Assembly (NCBI GenBank): GCA_945928865.1
Contig: CAMENZ010000006.1
Span: 1 to 64,000, forward strand
DNA: 64,000 nt
Direction: 5' to 3'
Source: an uncultured Clostridia bacterium
GTDB lineage: Bacteria; Bacillota; Clostridia; Peptostreptococcales; Anaerovoracaceae
How positions within the stretch are numbered: the first letter of the stretch is position 1; each line of letters begins with the position of its first letter. The notes beneath the pieces are model-generated. The model saw nothing but the letters and a program-made list of their open reading frames with translations, was not told where the DNA came from and ran no database searches. Below are positions 57,082 to 64,000 of the stretch, piece after piece. A program made the translations under genes and the position numbers.

Positions 57082-57632
57082 TGAATATTTTTATCAGTGG
57101 CGGAGCTAAAAACGGAAAATCATACTTTGCCCAAGAAAAAGCAAGAGATATGGCTTTAGAATATAAGGTTCCTCTTTATTATCTAGCTACTATGATACCC
57201 CACGACAAGGAGGACATTGCCAGAATAAAAAGGCATATAAAAGAGCGTGAAGGCTGGGGCTTTGACACCATAGAACAGGGTACTGATATTTTAACTTCCC
57301 TTCAAGGAGAAACCGCCTCCGGACAAAGAGTTGACCCTAAGGGAGTTTTCCTTCTGGACAGTGTTACCGCCTTATTAGCTAATGAAATGTTTAAGTCAAA
57401 TGGGCAGGTTGATTTTGAAGCAGGCAATAGATTGGCAGAAGAATTAACAACCTTTGCAAAATCCACAGGAAACACCGTATTCGTATCCGACTACATTTAC
57501 TCAGATGCAACAAAATTTGATGATTTTACAGAAGATTATCGAAAAGCCTTAGCTTTCATAGATAGAAAACTGGCTGAAATTTGTGAACAAGTGGTAGAAG
57601 TATCCTTCGGTTTTAAAAATTTCTGGAAATAA
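57081..57632 (+). CDS. cobU: Adenosylcobinamide kinase/guanylyltransferase CobU
   Basis: A bifunctional enzyme of 183 residues that phosphorylates adenosylcobinamide and then forms the GDP derivative. The P-loop GGAKNGKSYFAQ is at the N-terminus, a conserved His/Arg region follows (RIKRHIKEREGWGFDTIE), and then LLDSVTALLANEMF. Its ATG overlaps the cobT stop by one base (TAATG), indicating coupled translation. Presence of CobU means cobinamide can be salvaged. Confidence 0.95.
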   Translation: MNIFISGGAKNGKSYFAQEKARDMALEYKVPLYYLATMIPHDKEDIARIKRHIKEREGWGFDTIEQGTDILTSLQGETASGQRVDPKGVFLLDSVTALLANEMFKSNGQVDFEAGNRLAEELTTFAKSTGNTVFVSDYIYSDATKFDDFTEDYRKALAFIDRKLAEICEQVVEVSFGFKNFWK

Positions 57633-57655
57633 TAGATTTACGGGAGATTAATTAT

Positions 57656-58423
57656 ATGATTAAAAAATATTTAACGGCTTTTTCAATGACTTGGGGGAAT
57701 TTTTGTACATTGCCTTGCCCTATTAAACTATGGGATACAAAATGTCAAAGCCTCATGTTAGGTTGGCTCCCTACAGTGGGTGCCGCCATCGGCGGTATAT
57801 GGGCTGCTTGCTACTATTTGCTTTTATATGTAAAAATCCCATTTTTCGCCTGTACGTTTTTAATGACTTTCATACCTTATTTCCTATGTGGATTTATGCA
57901 CATGGATGGTTTTATGGACTGTTCTGATGCAATAATGTCACGCAAACCTTTAGAAGACAGACAAAGAATTCTAAAGGACAGTCATACAGGAGCCTTCGCT
58001 GTAATAAGCATAATCTTTATAATTTTAGCCGCTTTTTCATTCATTATACAAGCTATACTCAGCAATGCAGACTTAATAAACTTTATTTTAATAGCTATAA
58101 TATCTCGTTCAGTTTCAGCTTTAGCCGTTTTACTCAGCAAGCCGATTCAGGTAAGCCAATATGTAGAAATGCAAAGCACCACTAAGAAAGATGGTATATT
58201 CCTTCTTCTTATACAGCTAATAGTTTATCTCGCCATATTGCTTTTCTTCGCAGAGTCCTTACTAAATAGTGCATTAGTAGGTTTAGCAACAGCTTTAGGA
58301 ACCATTTTATTTATTACCTATGGAAAAAAGCAACTAGGGGGAATGAACGGGGACATTGCCGGCTATGGTATAGTCTGGGGAGAAGTCATAGGATTATTTA
58401 TCCTCATGTTTAAATTTTTCTAG
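57656..58423 (+). CDS. cobS: Adenosylcobinamide-GDP ribazoletransferase CobS
   Basis: A membrane enzyme of 255 residues that joins the activated corrinoid with alpha-ribazole, the last step of nucleotide-loop assembly. It has several membrane segments and the conserved HMDGFMDCSDAIMS motif with acidic residues for metal binding. A terminal GGMNGDIAGYGIVWGEVIGLF matches the family. GGGAG precedes the ATG. No CobC phosphatase or corrin-ring genes are present, which fits remodelling rather than de novo synthesis. Confidence 0.95.
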   Translation: MIKKYLTAFSMTWGNFCTLPCPIKLWDTKCQSLMLGWLPTVGAAIGGIWAACYYLLLYVKIPFFACTFLMTFIPYFLCGFMHMDGFMDCSDAIMSRKPLEDRQRILKDSHTGAFAVISIIFIILAAFSFIIQAILSNADLINFILIAIISRSVSALAVLLSKPIQVSQYVEMQSTTKKDGIFLLLIQLIVYLAILLFFAESLLNSALVGLATALGTILFITYGKKQLGGMNGDIAGYGIVWGEVIGLFILMFKFF

Positions 58424-58444
58424 TATTAGATATTTACATAATAA

Positions 58445-58495
58445 AAAAGGACTTACGCCTAAATTTATAGCAGTTAGGCTGCAGTCCTTATTTTA
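58445..58495. terminator. Two-part bidirectional terminator after cobS
   Basis: AAGGACT/AGTCCTT (58448-58489) encloses GCCTAA/TTAGGC, flanked by A- and T-runs. A further loose inverted repeat, ATCGGCAAA/TTTGCCGAT, spans about 58556-58616 before the histidine kinase stop. Confidence 0.8.
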
Positions 58496-58628
58496 ATTTA
58501 TAGGCGTATAGTATAAAAAGTGTTGGAAAAATCTGTTAATAAAAGGAGTATACCATCATCGGCAAACTATATCAAAATTTTATATCTATATTTCAAATTA
58601 TATTTTGCCGATAATTAAATTTGACTCA

Positions 58629-59849
58629 TTAAGACCTAAGCTTTATTGTAATTCTACTTCCAAAATCTTCCCTGCTAAGAACTTCTATCTCACCACCATG
58701 AGAATCAACAATCCACTTGGCTATAGATAAACCTAAACCGGTTCCCCCTTTAACCTCACTTCTACTATTTCCACCTCTATAAAAACGCTCAAATATATGG
58801 ACAATTTCTGAAGAATTCATGCCTTTTCCTTCATCCTGTATGATGAGAATCGGAGTACCGTCTCCGTCTTTATCAGCCCCTATAATAATTGTGGATTTTT
58901 CAGTAGAATATTTTGCCGCATTTTGCAAAAATATTCTCATTGCCTGCTTTAACATGGCAAAATCTCCGCTGACTACAATTTCTTTTTCTCCGGACTCTCT
59001 TAAAACATAGTTATGTTTCTCATCTATCATAGCAGATTCTTCCAAAACAGAAACCGCCAAGTCCTTTAAATTGACAGGAGCAAACTGTAAAGTATTTTTG
59101 CCACTATCTCCTCTAGCTAAAAACAATAACTGTTCTACTAAGTTTTTCATATGCTCAGATTCATTTTTCAAAGCTTCTATGGATTCACTCAAAATCTGTT
59201 TGTCCTCTTTTCCCCATCTATCCAAAAGATTAACATAACCCTGAATCACTGCTATAGGGGTTCTAAGTTCATGAGAAGCATCCGATATGAAACGCTCCTG
59301 CTGTCTACTATTTTCTCTAACTCTGTCTAAAAGATTATTAATAGCAATCTCTAAACTCTGTAATTCCTTGTCTCCGGTAGACACCTTAGCATCCGGCGAT
59401 TTTGGATTGAAGTCCTTCAATGCACTCTCCATACGATAAAGTTTTTCAGGGGCGGATTTTGAATAATTATTTTTATTTTCATTTACTTTACGACTTAATT
59501 CTTCTGCATGGAGCGCCATATCTTGCAAAGGCTTTAGGTTTCTGCGGACCGAACCTGCCGTAAAAAGCCCACCTATGAGAAAAACCACCTCAACTATTAA
59601 GATTATAAAAAAAGGTATTCTAAATTGTTCCCACATTAAGTGAAACCGATCTACAATTTCTCTGCCGCTTAAGGCATCTAAGCCTATAAAAGACCAATCT
59701 TGGGAAATTCCATATCCTATAATAAATAAAATTATAGCGGTTAAATCCAATATAAAAAACTGAAACAGTTGACGATACCAAAACTCTAAAACTATTTTAC
59801 TTGTAATAGATCCGGTATTCTTGTCCTTGATTTTATTCCTTGATGACAT
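58629..59849 (-). CDS. Sensor histidine kinase
   Basis: A 406-residue membrane kinase. Two membrane segments (FFILDLTAIILFIIGYGI and FFIILIVEVVFLIGGLF) flank a short extracytoplasmic loop of about 50 residues. A HAMP-like linker follows, then the HisKA box ISDASHELRTPIAVIQGY (phospho-His), then HATPase boxes FLQNAAKYS (N), QDEGKGM (G1) and GGTGLGLSI (G2). It overlaps the response regulator gene by 17 bases. The signal is unknown. Confidence 0.93.
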   Translation of the reverse strand: MSSRNKIKDKNTGSITSKIVLEFWYRQLFQFFILDLTAIILFIIGYGISQDWSFIGLDALSGREIVDRFHLMWEQFRIPFFIILIVEVVFLIGGLFTAGSVRRNLKPLQDMALHAEELSRKVNENKNNYSKSAPEKLYRMESALKDFNPKSPDAKVSTGDKELQSLEIAINNLLDRVRENSRQQERFISDASHELRTPIAVIQGYVNLLDRWGKEDKQILSESIEALKNESEHMKNLVEQLLFLARGDSGKNTLQFAPVNLKDLAVSVLEESAMIDEKHNYVLRESGEKEIVVSGDFAMLKQAMRIFLQNAAKYSTEKSTIIIGADKDGDGTPILIIQDEGKGMNSSEIVHIFERFYRGGNSRSEVKGGTGLGLSIAKWIVDSHGGEIEVLSREDFGSRITIKLRS

Positions 59850-60510
59850 AACCTACACCTCTAACAGTCTGAATAAGCTCAATACCGTATTTATCATCAA
59901 TTTTTCCTCTTATGTATCTTACATATACATCGATTAAATTAGTTTCACCCAAGTAATCGTATCCACAAACTTTATTTAAAAGCTTTTCCCTATCCATTAC
60001 TATGTTTTTATTTTCTAAAAGAGTATATAACAGCTCATATTCTCTGTGAGTCAGTTCTATATTTTCTTCCTTAAAACGAACTTCGTGGCGATTCACATCT
60101 AAAGTAACACCCTTCGCAGATAGAATTTTTTGTTCCGGCATTTTTCCGGCTTTGCTCTTAAAAACAACTCTTATTCTAGCCAGTAACTCCTCTATGGCAA
60201 AGGGTTTCGTTATATAATCATCTGCACCCGAATCTAAACCGAACACCTTATCCATCACCGCATCTCTTGCAGTAACCATAATTACCGGAATGTCAGATAC
60301 CTTCCTCAATCTTCTTAAGACTTCCAACCCGTTAAGTTCCGGCAAAATCACATCTAAAAGCACTAAATCATATTCTCCACTTTCTGCTAATTCTAAACCT
60401 TCCCTACCATTAAAAGCCTTACCCACTTGGTAACCTTCGTGGATTAACTCCAGTTCTGTAAATCGTGCTATCTTCTCTTCATCTTCAATTAACAAAATCT
60501 TCTTCGCCAT
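59833..60510 (-). CDS. OmpR-family response regulator
   Basis: A 225-residue regulator with a receiver domain (acidic pair EDEE, phospho-Asp in LVLLDVILPELNG, Lys in YITKPFAIEELLAR) and a winged-helix DNA-binding domain (LTHREYELLYTLLENKN, TVRGVGYVIKE). Paired with the histidine kinase downstream. Its targets are not evident, although the DUF4342 gene upstream is probably in the same operon. Confidence 0.94.
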   Translation of the reverse strand: MAKKILLIEDEEKIARFTELELIHEGYQVGKAFNGREGLELAESGEYDLVLLDVILPELNGLEVLRRLRKVSDIPVIMVTARDAVMDKVFGLDSGADDYITKPFAIEELLARIRVVFKSKAGKMPEQKILSAKGVTLDVNRHEVRFKEENIELTHREYELLYTLLENKNIVMDREKLLNKVCGYDYLGETNLIDVYVRYIRGKIDDKYGIELIQTVRGVGYVIKE

Positions 60511-60522
60511 ACCCTACCTCTA

Positions 60523-60541
60523 GGTCGGCTAACAGCCGACC
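60523..60541. repeat. Perfect hairpin between DUF4342 gene and response regulator
   Basis: GGTCGGCT and AGCCGACC around a three-base loop, with no T-run. Possibly an mRNA processing or differential-expression element. Confidence 0.5.
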
Positions 60542-60547
60542 AAAACA

Positions 60548-61081
60548 TTAATCTTCTTTCTTAAACTCTTTTTTGAGATTTTCTGCCACCTCTGATGCCT
60601 TATTACAAGCTTCATTAATATTTACAGACTTTTCTATTTCCCCCTTAAAGCTATAGCTGTATCCACAGAACAAGCCTATAATCATTAAAGGCACTGTAAC
60701 CCAAAAGACAAACAATAATAATGCTACCAATCCTAACACAGGAATAGTCACCTTATCTTCTCCGTTTTTAGAAACGATAAACATATTCTCCATGCCTTTA
60801 ATCAACATTTTCTTTACCCATTTAAAAAATCTATGGCTCTGACTCTGAAAAGACTCATTAGCAGATTTTTCATAATTTTGATTAGCTTGTCTTAGTTCCT
60901 CTGAAGCTTCTTCTCTAGTAGTATATACCCTTACTTCCGGCTCACGTATTTTTCCCTGACTTTCCAGATACACCAAAGCATCTAAAATATCTTCTCCACA
61001 GGCTTCCAACGCCTCCTTAGCCGCTTCATAACTTACACCGGTTTTTTCTCTAATCTTTTCTACTTTTTCTAATAATTCCAT
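60548..61081 (-). CDS. DUF4342 protein with N-terminal UBA/TS-N-like helices
   Basis: A 177-residue protein. Residues 1-45 (VEKIREKTGVSYEAAKEALE, EDILDALVYLESQG) look like a UBA/TS-N three-helix domain. A charged linker leads to a DUF4342 core near 95-150 with one strongly hydrophobic helix pair (LGLVALLLFVFWVTVPLMII) that may insert in the membrane. The end is acidic/basic helical. It lies 37 bases upstream of the two-component genes, perhaps in one operon. Function unknown. Confidence 0.8.
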   Translation of the reverse strand: MELLEKVEKIREKTGVSYEAAKEALEACGEDILDALVYLESQGKIREPEVRVYTTREEASEELRQANQNYEKSANESFQSQSHRFFKWVKKMLIKGMENMFIVSKNGEDKVTIPVLGLVALLLFVFWVTVPLMIIGLFCGYSYSFKGEIEKSVNINEACNKASEVAENLKKEFKKED

Positions 61082-61098
61082 TTTTTTCTTCCTTTCTT

Positions 61099-61152
61099 TT
61101 TACTGTTGATTTAGGCTGTCCGCCCTTGTTAAATCTAATATACAACAGTAAA
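61099..61152. repeat. Large interrupted palindrome between PNP and DUF4342 genes
   Basis: TTTACTGTTG (61099-61108) pairs with CAACAGTAAA (61143-61152), with inner GATTTA/TAAATC. T-rich flanks on both sides make a weak bidirectional terminator or regulatory hairpin possible. Confidence 0.5.
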
Positions 61153-61186
61153 ATTAAAGTAAAATGGTATAAACATTAAAATTAGA

Positions 61187-62017
61187 TTAAATCCCTTTAA
61201 TGCTACCCCTTACTAACTTAGCAAAATCTACTGAAACCTTATTAGCTATTTCCATAACCTCCTCACCGGATAACTCAGTTTTACTAATACCCGTTCCCAT
61301 ATTAGTTATACAACTCAGATTTAAAACTCTCATTCCCATGTGGCGACAAGCTATAGCTTCAACCACACTACTCATACCTACTGCATCAGCTCCCAACATT
61401 TTATACAATCTTATATCCGCTGCAGTTTCAAAATGAGGTCCCATAGCCTGAAGTAAAACACCCTTATTTAAATCTATACCTTTTTCTTTCGCAACGCCTT
61501 CAGCCGTTACAATCAAACCTTTATCGTATATTTGCGATACATCTACAAACCTTTCACCCAGCCTATCAATATTAGGTCCTCTTAAAGGAGATGGAATGAA
61601 AGCCGTTATGCAATCTTCTGCAACCATGAAACCTCCCACATTGAAATTTTCATTTATGCCACCTACTGCATTGGTTATAATAGCAGATTTTGCACCTAAA
61701 ATATGAGCTACCCTTAAAGGCAGAACCACTTCCTCCATATCATAGCCTTCATAATAATGGATTCTTCCCTTTAAAGCTACCACCTTAATGCCATCTAACA
61801 TACCGAAAATATATGAGCCCTCATGTCCCGGCGCTGTGGAAACGGGGAAGCCGTCTAACTCCTTATAAGCTACCTGCCCCACCACCTCTATATTATCAGC
61901 AAAATCTCCTAATCCACTGCCTAAAACTATAGCAAGCTCCGGTTCAAAATCCACCTTTTCCTTTATTACTTTTCCATATTTAACTAATCTTTCATAATAA
62001 ATTTCTGCATCAAACAT
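61187..62017 (-). CDS. punA: Purine nucleoside phosphorylase (trimeric type)
   Basis: A 276-residue enzyme cleaving purine nucleosides with phosphate. Signatures of the trimeric PNP class: AIVLGSGLGDFAD, STAPGHEGSYIFG (phosphate loop), RIHYYEGYDM, TNAVGGIN and MGPHFETAADIRL. It supports purine salvage together with the phosphoribosyltransferase and permease at 52-54 kb. GGGAGATAGGA precedes the ATG. Confidence 0.95.
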   Translation of the reverse strand: MFDAEIYYERLVKYGKVIKEKVDFEPELAIVLGSGLGDFADNIEVVGQVAYKELDGFPVSTAPGHEGSYIFGMLDGIKVVALKGRIHYYEGYDMEEVVLPLRVAHILGAKSAIITNAVGGINENFNVGGFMVAEDCITAFIPSPLRGPNIDRLGERFVDVSQIYDKGLIVTAEGVAKEKGIDLNKGVLLQAMGPHFETAADIRLYKMLGADAVGMSSVVEAIACRHMGMRVLNLSCITNMGTGISKTELSGEEVMEIANKVSVDFAKLVRGSIKGI

Positions 62018-62163
62018 TTTCCTATCTCCCTCGACTTTAATAGAATTATTTTATCACAAAGAATAGAATTTAACAAACTTTTTGCCCCATAAAGAACAGC
62101 ATATTAAATAACATTAAACAATAAAATACTCCACAGGTACCAAGACCGGCAGGGTATTTTCTT

Positions 62164-62388
62164 TTATATATCATACACTTTCTTTATTTGCCTTTTCACT
62201 TCTTCTCGTATATCTAATATTTGATTATATAGGCTATTTTTCTTTTTCTTCAAATATTTCTCTGCTTGGTCAATAAGTATGGTGTTATCATCAATTCTCT
62301 TTTCAGTATCTTTCAAGGCTCTTGTGGTCTTGTAATTCTTATCTCTTAAAGTAACTATATTTTGCCCACATTGAAAATAAGTTTGCGG
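62164..62388 (-). pseudogene. 3' remnant of an unknown coiled-coil gene
   Basis: A frame open on the minus strand from an upstream TGA to TAA at 62164-62166, with no start codon. It gives about 74 residues with a protein-like, charged helical end (LKDTEKRIDDNTILIDQAEK, REEVKRQIKKVYDI). It is cut off at its 5' side close to the promoter of the methyltransferase leader, so it is probably debris of a mobile element. Family not recognised. Confidence 0.4.
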
Positions 62389-62417
62389 CAGGAGTAGAAA
62401 AATTCACATTTTTATGT

Positions 62418-62423
62418 TATACT
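62418..62423 (+). promoter_or_regulatory. Putative extended -10 of the methyltransferase leader
   Basis: TATGTTATACT provides TATACT, with an upstream TATG that is only a loose extended element. No good -35 is seen. Transcription would start about 30 bases before the leader peptide. Confidence 0.4.
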
Positions 62424-62463
62424 GTCAAAGCCAACAGGCAAATTCAGCTTTTGGAGGTAACCA

Positions 62464-62505
62464 ATGATGCGACGAATTATCTACTCGGTACAGTTCCGCA
62501 ACTGA
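62464..62505 (+). CDS. Short leader peptide MMRRIIYSVQFRN
   Basis: A 13-codon frame with a strong GGAGG six bases upstream of the ATG, ending in TGA. Its second half overlaps the first arm of a hairpin system. Short, well-translated leader peptides before methyltransferase or other resistance genes commonly control induction by ribosome stalling, as in erm genes. The peptide does not match a leader I know. Confidence 0.6.
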   Translation: MMRRIIYSVQFRN

Positions 62506-62562
62506 CAACAATCTGTATCGAGTAAAAACATTCTGTGCAGGAGGTTGTCAGGAACTGTACCG
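62483..62562 (+). promoter_or_regulatory. Alternative hairpins of a leader attenuator
   Basis: ACTCGGTACAG (62483-62493) can pair with CTGTATCGAGT (62513-62523). Alternatively CGGTACAGTTCC (62486-62497) pairs perfectly with GGAACTGTACCG (62551-62562), supported by CTGACAAC (62502-62509) with GTTGTCAG (62544-62551). The two folds exclude each other, and the first arm lies in the leader peptide codons. How this opens or closes the downstream gene is unclear, since neither arm obviously masks its AAAGGAG. Confidence 0.65.
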
Positions 62563-62612
62563 ATCTAAAGAAAAACCACAATCATCATTTTTCTTTTGAA
62601 AGGAGCAGTAAA

Positions 62613-63377
62613 ATGAACACAGAACAATTAAAAGAAGTCTGGAAACAAGAAGAAGCCATTGCCCATATCCACGGATGGGATTTTTCTCATATCCACGGCA
62701 GGTACAAGGAAGAAGATGTTTTGCCGTGGGATTTTCGAGAGGTTATTCAGAACTATCGGAAAGACAGCATGAAGCTGATGGATATGGAAACCGGCGGCGG
62801 AGAGTTTCTGCTTTCCCTCCATCACCCTAACAAAAATACGGCAGCGATTGAGGGCTATCCGCCCAATGTGGAATTATGCAAAGAAGTTTTGCTCCCGCTG
62901 GGCATTGATTTCAAGGAAGCAGACGGAGGCGAAACACTTCCATTCGCTGACAGAAGCTTTGATATGATCACAAACCGGCATGGCGATTATGATGTCGCTG
63001 AGCTGCGGCGTGTATTGAAGCCGAATGGGTTATTCCTTACCCAACAGGTAGGCGCAGAAAACGACCGGGAACTGGTGCAGCTTCTTCTTCCCCATATCAC
63101 AGAAGTGCCCTATCCCAAACAATACCTTGATGTGAGAAAGGCAGAACTTCTCGAACACGGATTTGAAGTACTGGAGAGTGGGGAACCCCATCAGCCGATC
63201 CGGTTCTTTGACGTAGGAGCTCTTGTCTGGTTTGCAAGGATCATTGAGTGGGAGTTCCTTAATTTTTCCGTTGAAAGATGCCTTGAACAACTGTACAAGG
63301 CGCAGGAAATTCTTGATAAGAATGGCGTGATTGAGGGAAGCATCCACAGATTTTATATCGTAGCTAGGAAACAATAA
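62613..63377 (+). CDS. Class I SAM-dependent methyltransferase, probably acquired
   Basis: A 254-residue methyltransferase. Motif I reads LMDMETGGGEFLLSLH, followed by the acidic end of strand 2 (AAIEGYPPN), motif III-like DGGETLPFADRSFDMI and post-motif LRRVLKPNGLFLTQQV. The target is unknown. Its base composition is clearly richer in G and C than its neighbours, with codons such as CTG, CGG and CCG, so horizontal transfer is likely. I chose the ATG at 62613 with AAAGGAG seven bases upstream over a GTG at 62535 that would run through the attenuator. The leader peptide suggests drug- or stress-inducible expression. Confidence 0.8.
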   Translation: MNTEQLKEVWKQEEAIAHIHGWDFSHIHGRYKEEDVLPWDFREVIQNYRKDSMKLMDMETGGGEFLLSLHHPNKNTAAIEGYPPNVELCKEVLLPLGIDFKEADGGETLPFADRSFDMITNRHGDYDVAELRRVLKPNGLFLTQQVGAENDRELVQLLLPHITEVPYPKQYLDVRKAELLEHGFEVLESGEPHQPIRFFDVGALVWFARIIEWEFLNFSVERCLEQLYKAQEILDKNGVIEGSIHRFYIVARKQ

Positions 63378-63424
63378 TTGACAAGTCGGGATTTATCATA
63401 CTGATAACAACCCCAAAACACAAG

Positions 63425-63458
63425 CGGCGGGATAGTGCTATTATCCCGCCGTTCTTCA
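63425..63458 (+). terminator. Terminator of the methyltransferase gene
   Basis: CGGCGGGATA (63425-63434) pairs with TATCCCGCCG (63442-63451), followed by a T-rich stretch. Confidence 0.85.
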
Positions 63459-63576
63459 TTTTTACAGTTCAAGGTTGTGATTTCGCTTCGGCTGTTCTCC
63501 TTTCTGATTTTTAGTAAAGAAAAAACAGTAAACCGGTTTGATTTACTGTCTTAGTTTGCTATTTTTAGCAACTTAA

Positions 63577-63858
63577 TTATTTATTTGTATCAAGGTATAT
63601 TTCATTTGCTTTTAATAATTTTTCATAATATTCGTTATAACTTTTACTGAATTTTCTAATAAGAGGAATTGCTATTTCATAATATTTGTTGTCTTCCATA
63701 AACTTTTTTAGCTTATCTTGAATTTGCTTCATTAAGCTATTTTGATATTCTTCACTGTTTTTATATACCTCATATTGTGAAATGCTGTTACCATTTGCTT
63801 TTAACCATTCCTCAATGTTTTCAATCGCATTTATCTTATCCTCATTAACCTTAGGGCT
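63577..63858 (-). pseudogene. 3' remnant of an unknown gene, truncated at its 5' end
   Basis: A minus-strand frame ends at TAA (63577-63579) and stays open for about 93 residues up to a TGA at 63859-63861, without a start. The text is protein-like and AT-rich (EEWLKANGNSISQYEVYKNS, EIAIPLIRKFSKSYNEYYEK). It breaks off exactly where the hbd terminator begins, which looks like an insertion or deletion boundary. It could be the C-terminal part of a MerR-like regulator, but that is weak. Confidence 0.45.
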
Positions 63859-63865
63859 TCAATAA

Positions 63866-63902
63866 AAAACAGTGACTTAAGCCTGCTGCCCTCGTCACTG
63901 TC
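63866..63902 (-). terminator. Terminator of hbd
   Basis: ACAGTGAC (63869-63876) pairs with GTCACTGT (63894-63901), followed by TTTTTT on the minus strand. Confidence 0.85.
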
Positions 63903-63936
63903 ATTTTTTATTCTTTTCCCATTTCAGAAGCTCTGA

Positions 63937-64000
63937 TTATTTTGCTGTATAATCGTAGAATCCAACGCCGGTCTTTCTTCCTAATTTATTAGCTCTTACC
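63937..64000 (-). CDS. hbd: 3-hydroxybutyryl-CoA dehydrogenase, C-terminal end (partial)
   Basis: Only the last 20 codons are in the window; the gene continues beyond the right edge. The sequence VRANKLGRKTGVGFYDYTAK followed by TAA matches the conserved C-terminus of short-chain 3-hydroxyacyl-CoA dehydrogenases, which reduce acetoacetyl-CoA in butyrate formation. The assignment rests on this short but characteristic stretch. Confidence 0.75.
   Translation of the reverse strand, partial: VRANKLGRKTGVGFYDYTAK

Noticed and set aside
62535..62612. Upstream GTG start for the methyltransferase
   Set aside because: It would translate through the attenuator arm; the ATG at 62613 has a properly placed AAAGGAG and starts a natural sequence.

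Overview
The window looks like chromosome of an AT-rich, anaerobic, Gram-positive member of the Clostridia. Evidence: LPXTG-type wall-anchored surface proteins and lipoproteins, a roughly 640-residue clostridial glutamine synthetase, an iron-sulfur serine dehydratase pair, a 3-hydroxybutyryl-CoA dehydrogenase end, YlmH, and strong purine-rich ribosome binding sites. I did not recognise the species; a Peptostreptococcales/Anaerovoracaceae-like oral or gut anaerobe is a guess. Almost all genes lie on the minus strand, except the blocks at about 28.1-35.8 kb, 55.1-58.4 kb and the transferred gene near 63 kb.

Layout. 0.1-1.9 kb: thioester-domain LPXTG surface protein. 2.0-12.7 kb: one six-gene operon (uncharacterised membrane protein, zinc-ribbon protein, UPF0182 protein, glutamine synthetase, serS, M18 aminopeptidase). 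13.0-13.8 kb: tRNA-Lys with a duplicated 3' end around a GC-rich hairpin block, then a broken gene. 13.8-20.1 kb: cobalamin riboswitch controlling two large secreted proteins, one with a transcobalamin-like layout. 20.2-24 kb: FAD dehydrogenase, heavy-metal P-type ATPase with a separate HMA chaperone and an ArsR-type operator. 24.1-27.7 kb: BtuFCD-type transporter under a second cobalamin riboswitch. 28.0-30.6 kb: methionine transporter metQNI with a Met-rich leader peptide and attenuator; its MetQ is circularly permuted. 30.7-35.8 kb: ABC-F protein, YlmH, cation diffusion facilitator, NfeD and stomatin. 35.8-38.5 kb: polar amino-acid transporter. 38.7-42.3 kb: class I ribonucleotide reductase with two NrdR boxes. 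42.8-48.9 kb: L31, pilin-like LPXTG protein, prmC, DUF1385, rho. 48.9-55.0 kb: serine dehydratase, second M18 peptidase, phosphoribosyltransferase, purine permease, EamA transporter. 55.1-58.4 kb: cbiR-like gene, cobT, cobU, cobS. 58.6-62.0 kb: two-component system, DUF4342 protein, purine nucleoside phosphorylase. 62.1-63.9 kb: small accessory island with a leader-controlled methyltransferase between gene remnants. 63.9 kb: end of hbd.

The best-supported systems-level story is cobamide scavenging and remodelling. Riboswitch-controlled surface proteins could capture corrinoid, BtuFCD could import it, a CbiR-like hydrolase could remove the lower ligand, and CobT/CobU/CobS could rebuild the nucleotide loop. 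The second unusual locus is metQNI, which combines a permuted binding protein, a MetN without its methionine-sensing NIL domain, and a classical-looking leader-peptide attenuator. A third genome-scale signal is a dispersed motif, GCAAAATCYGC, found 11 times exactly, in both orientations, in genes and intergenic DNA.
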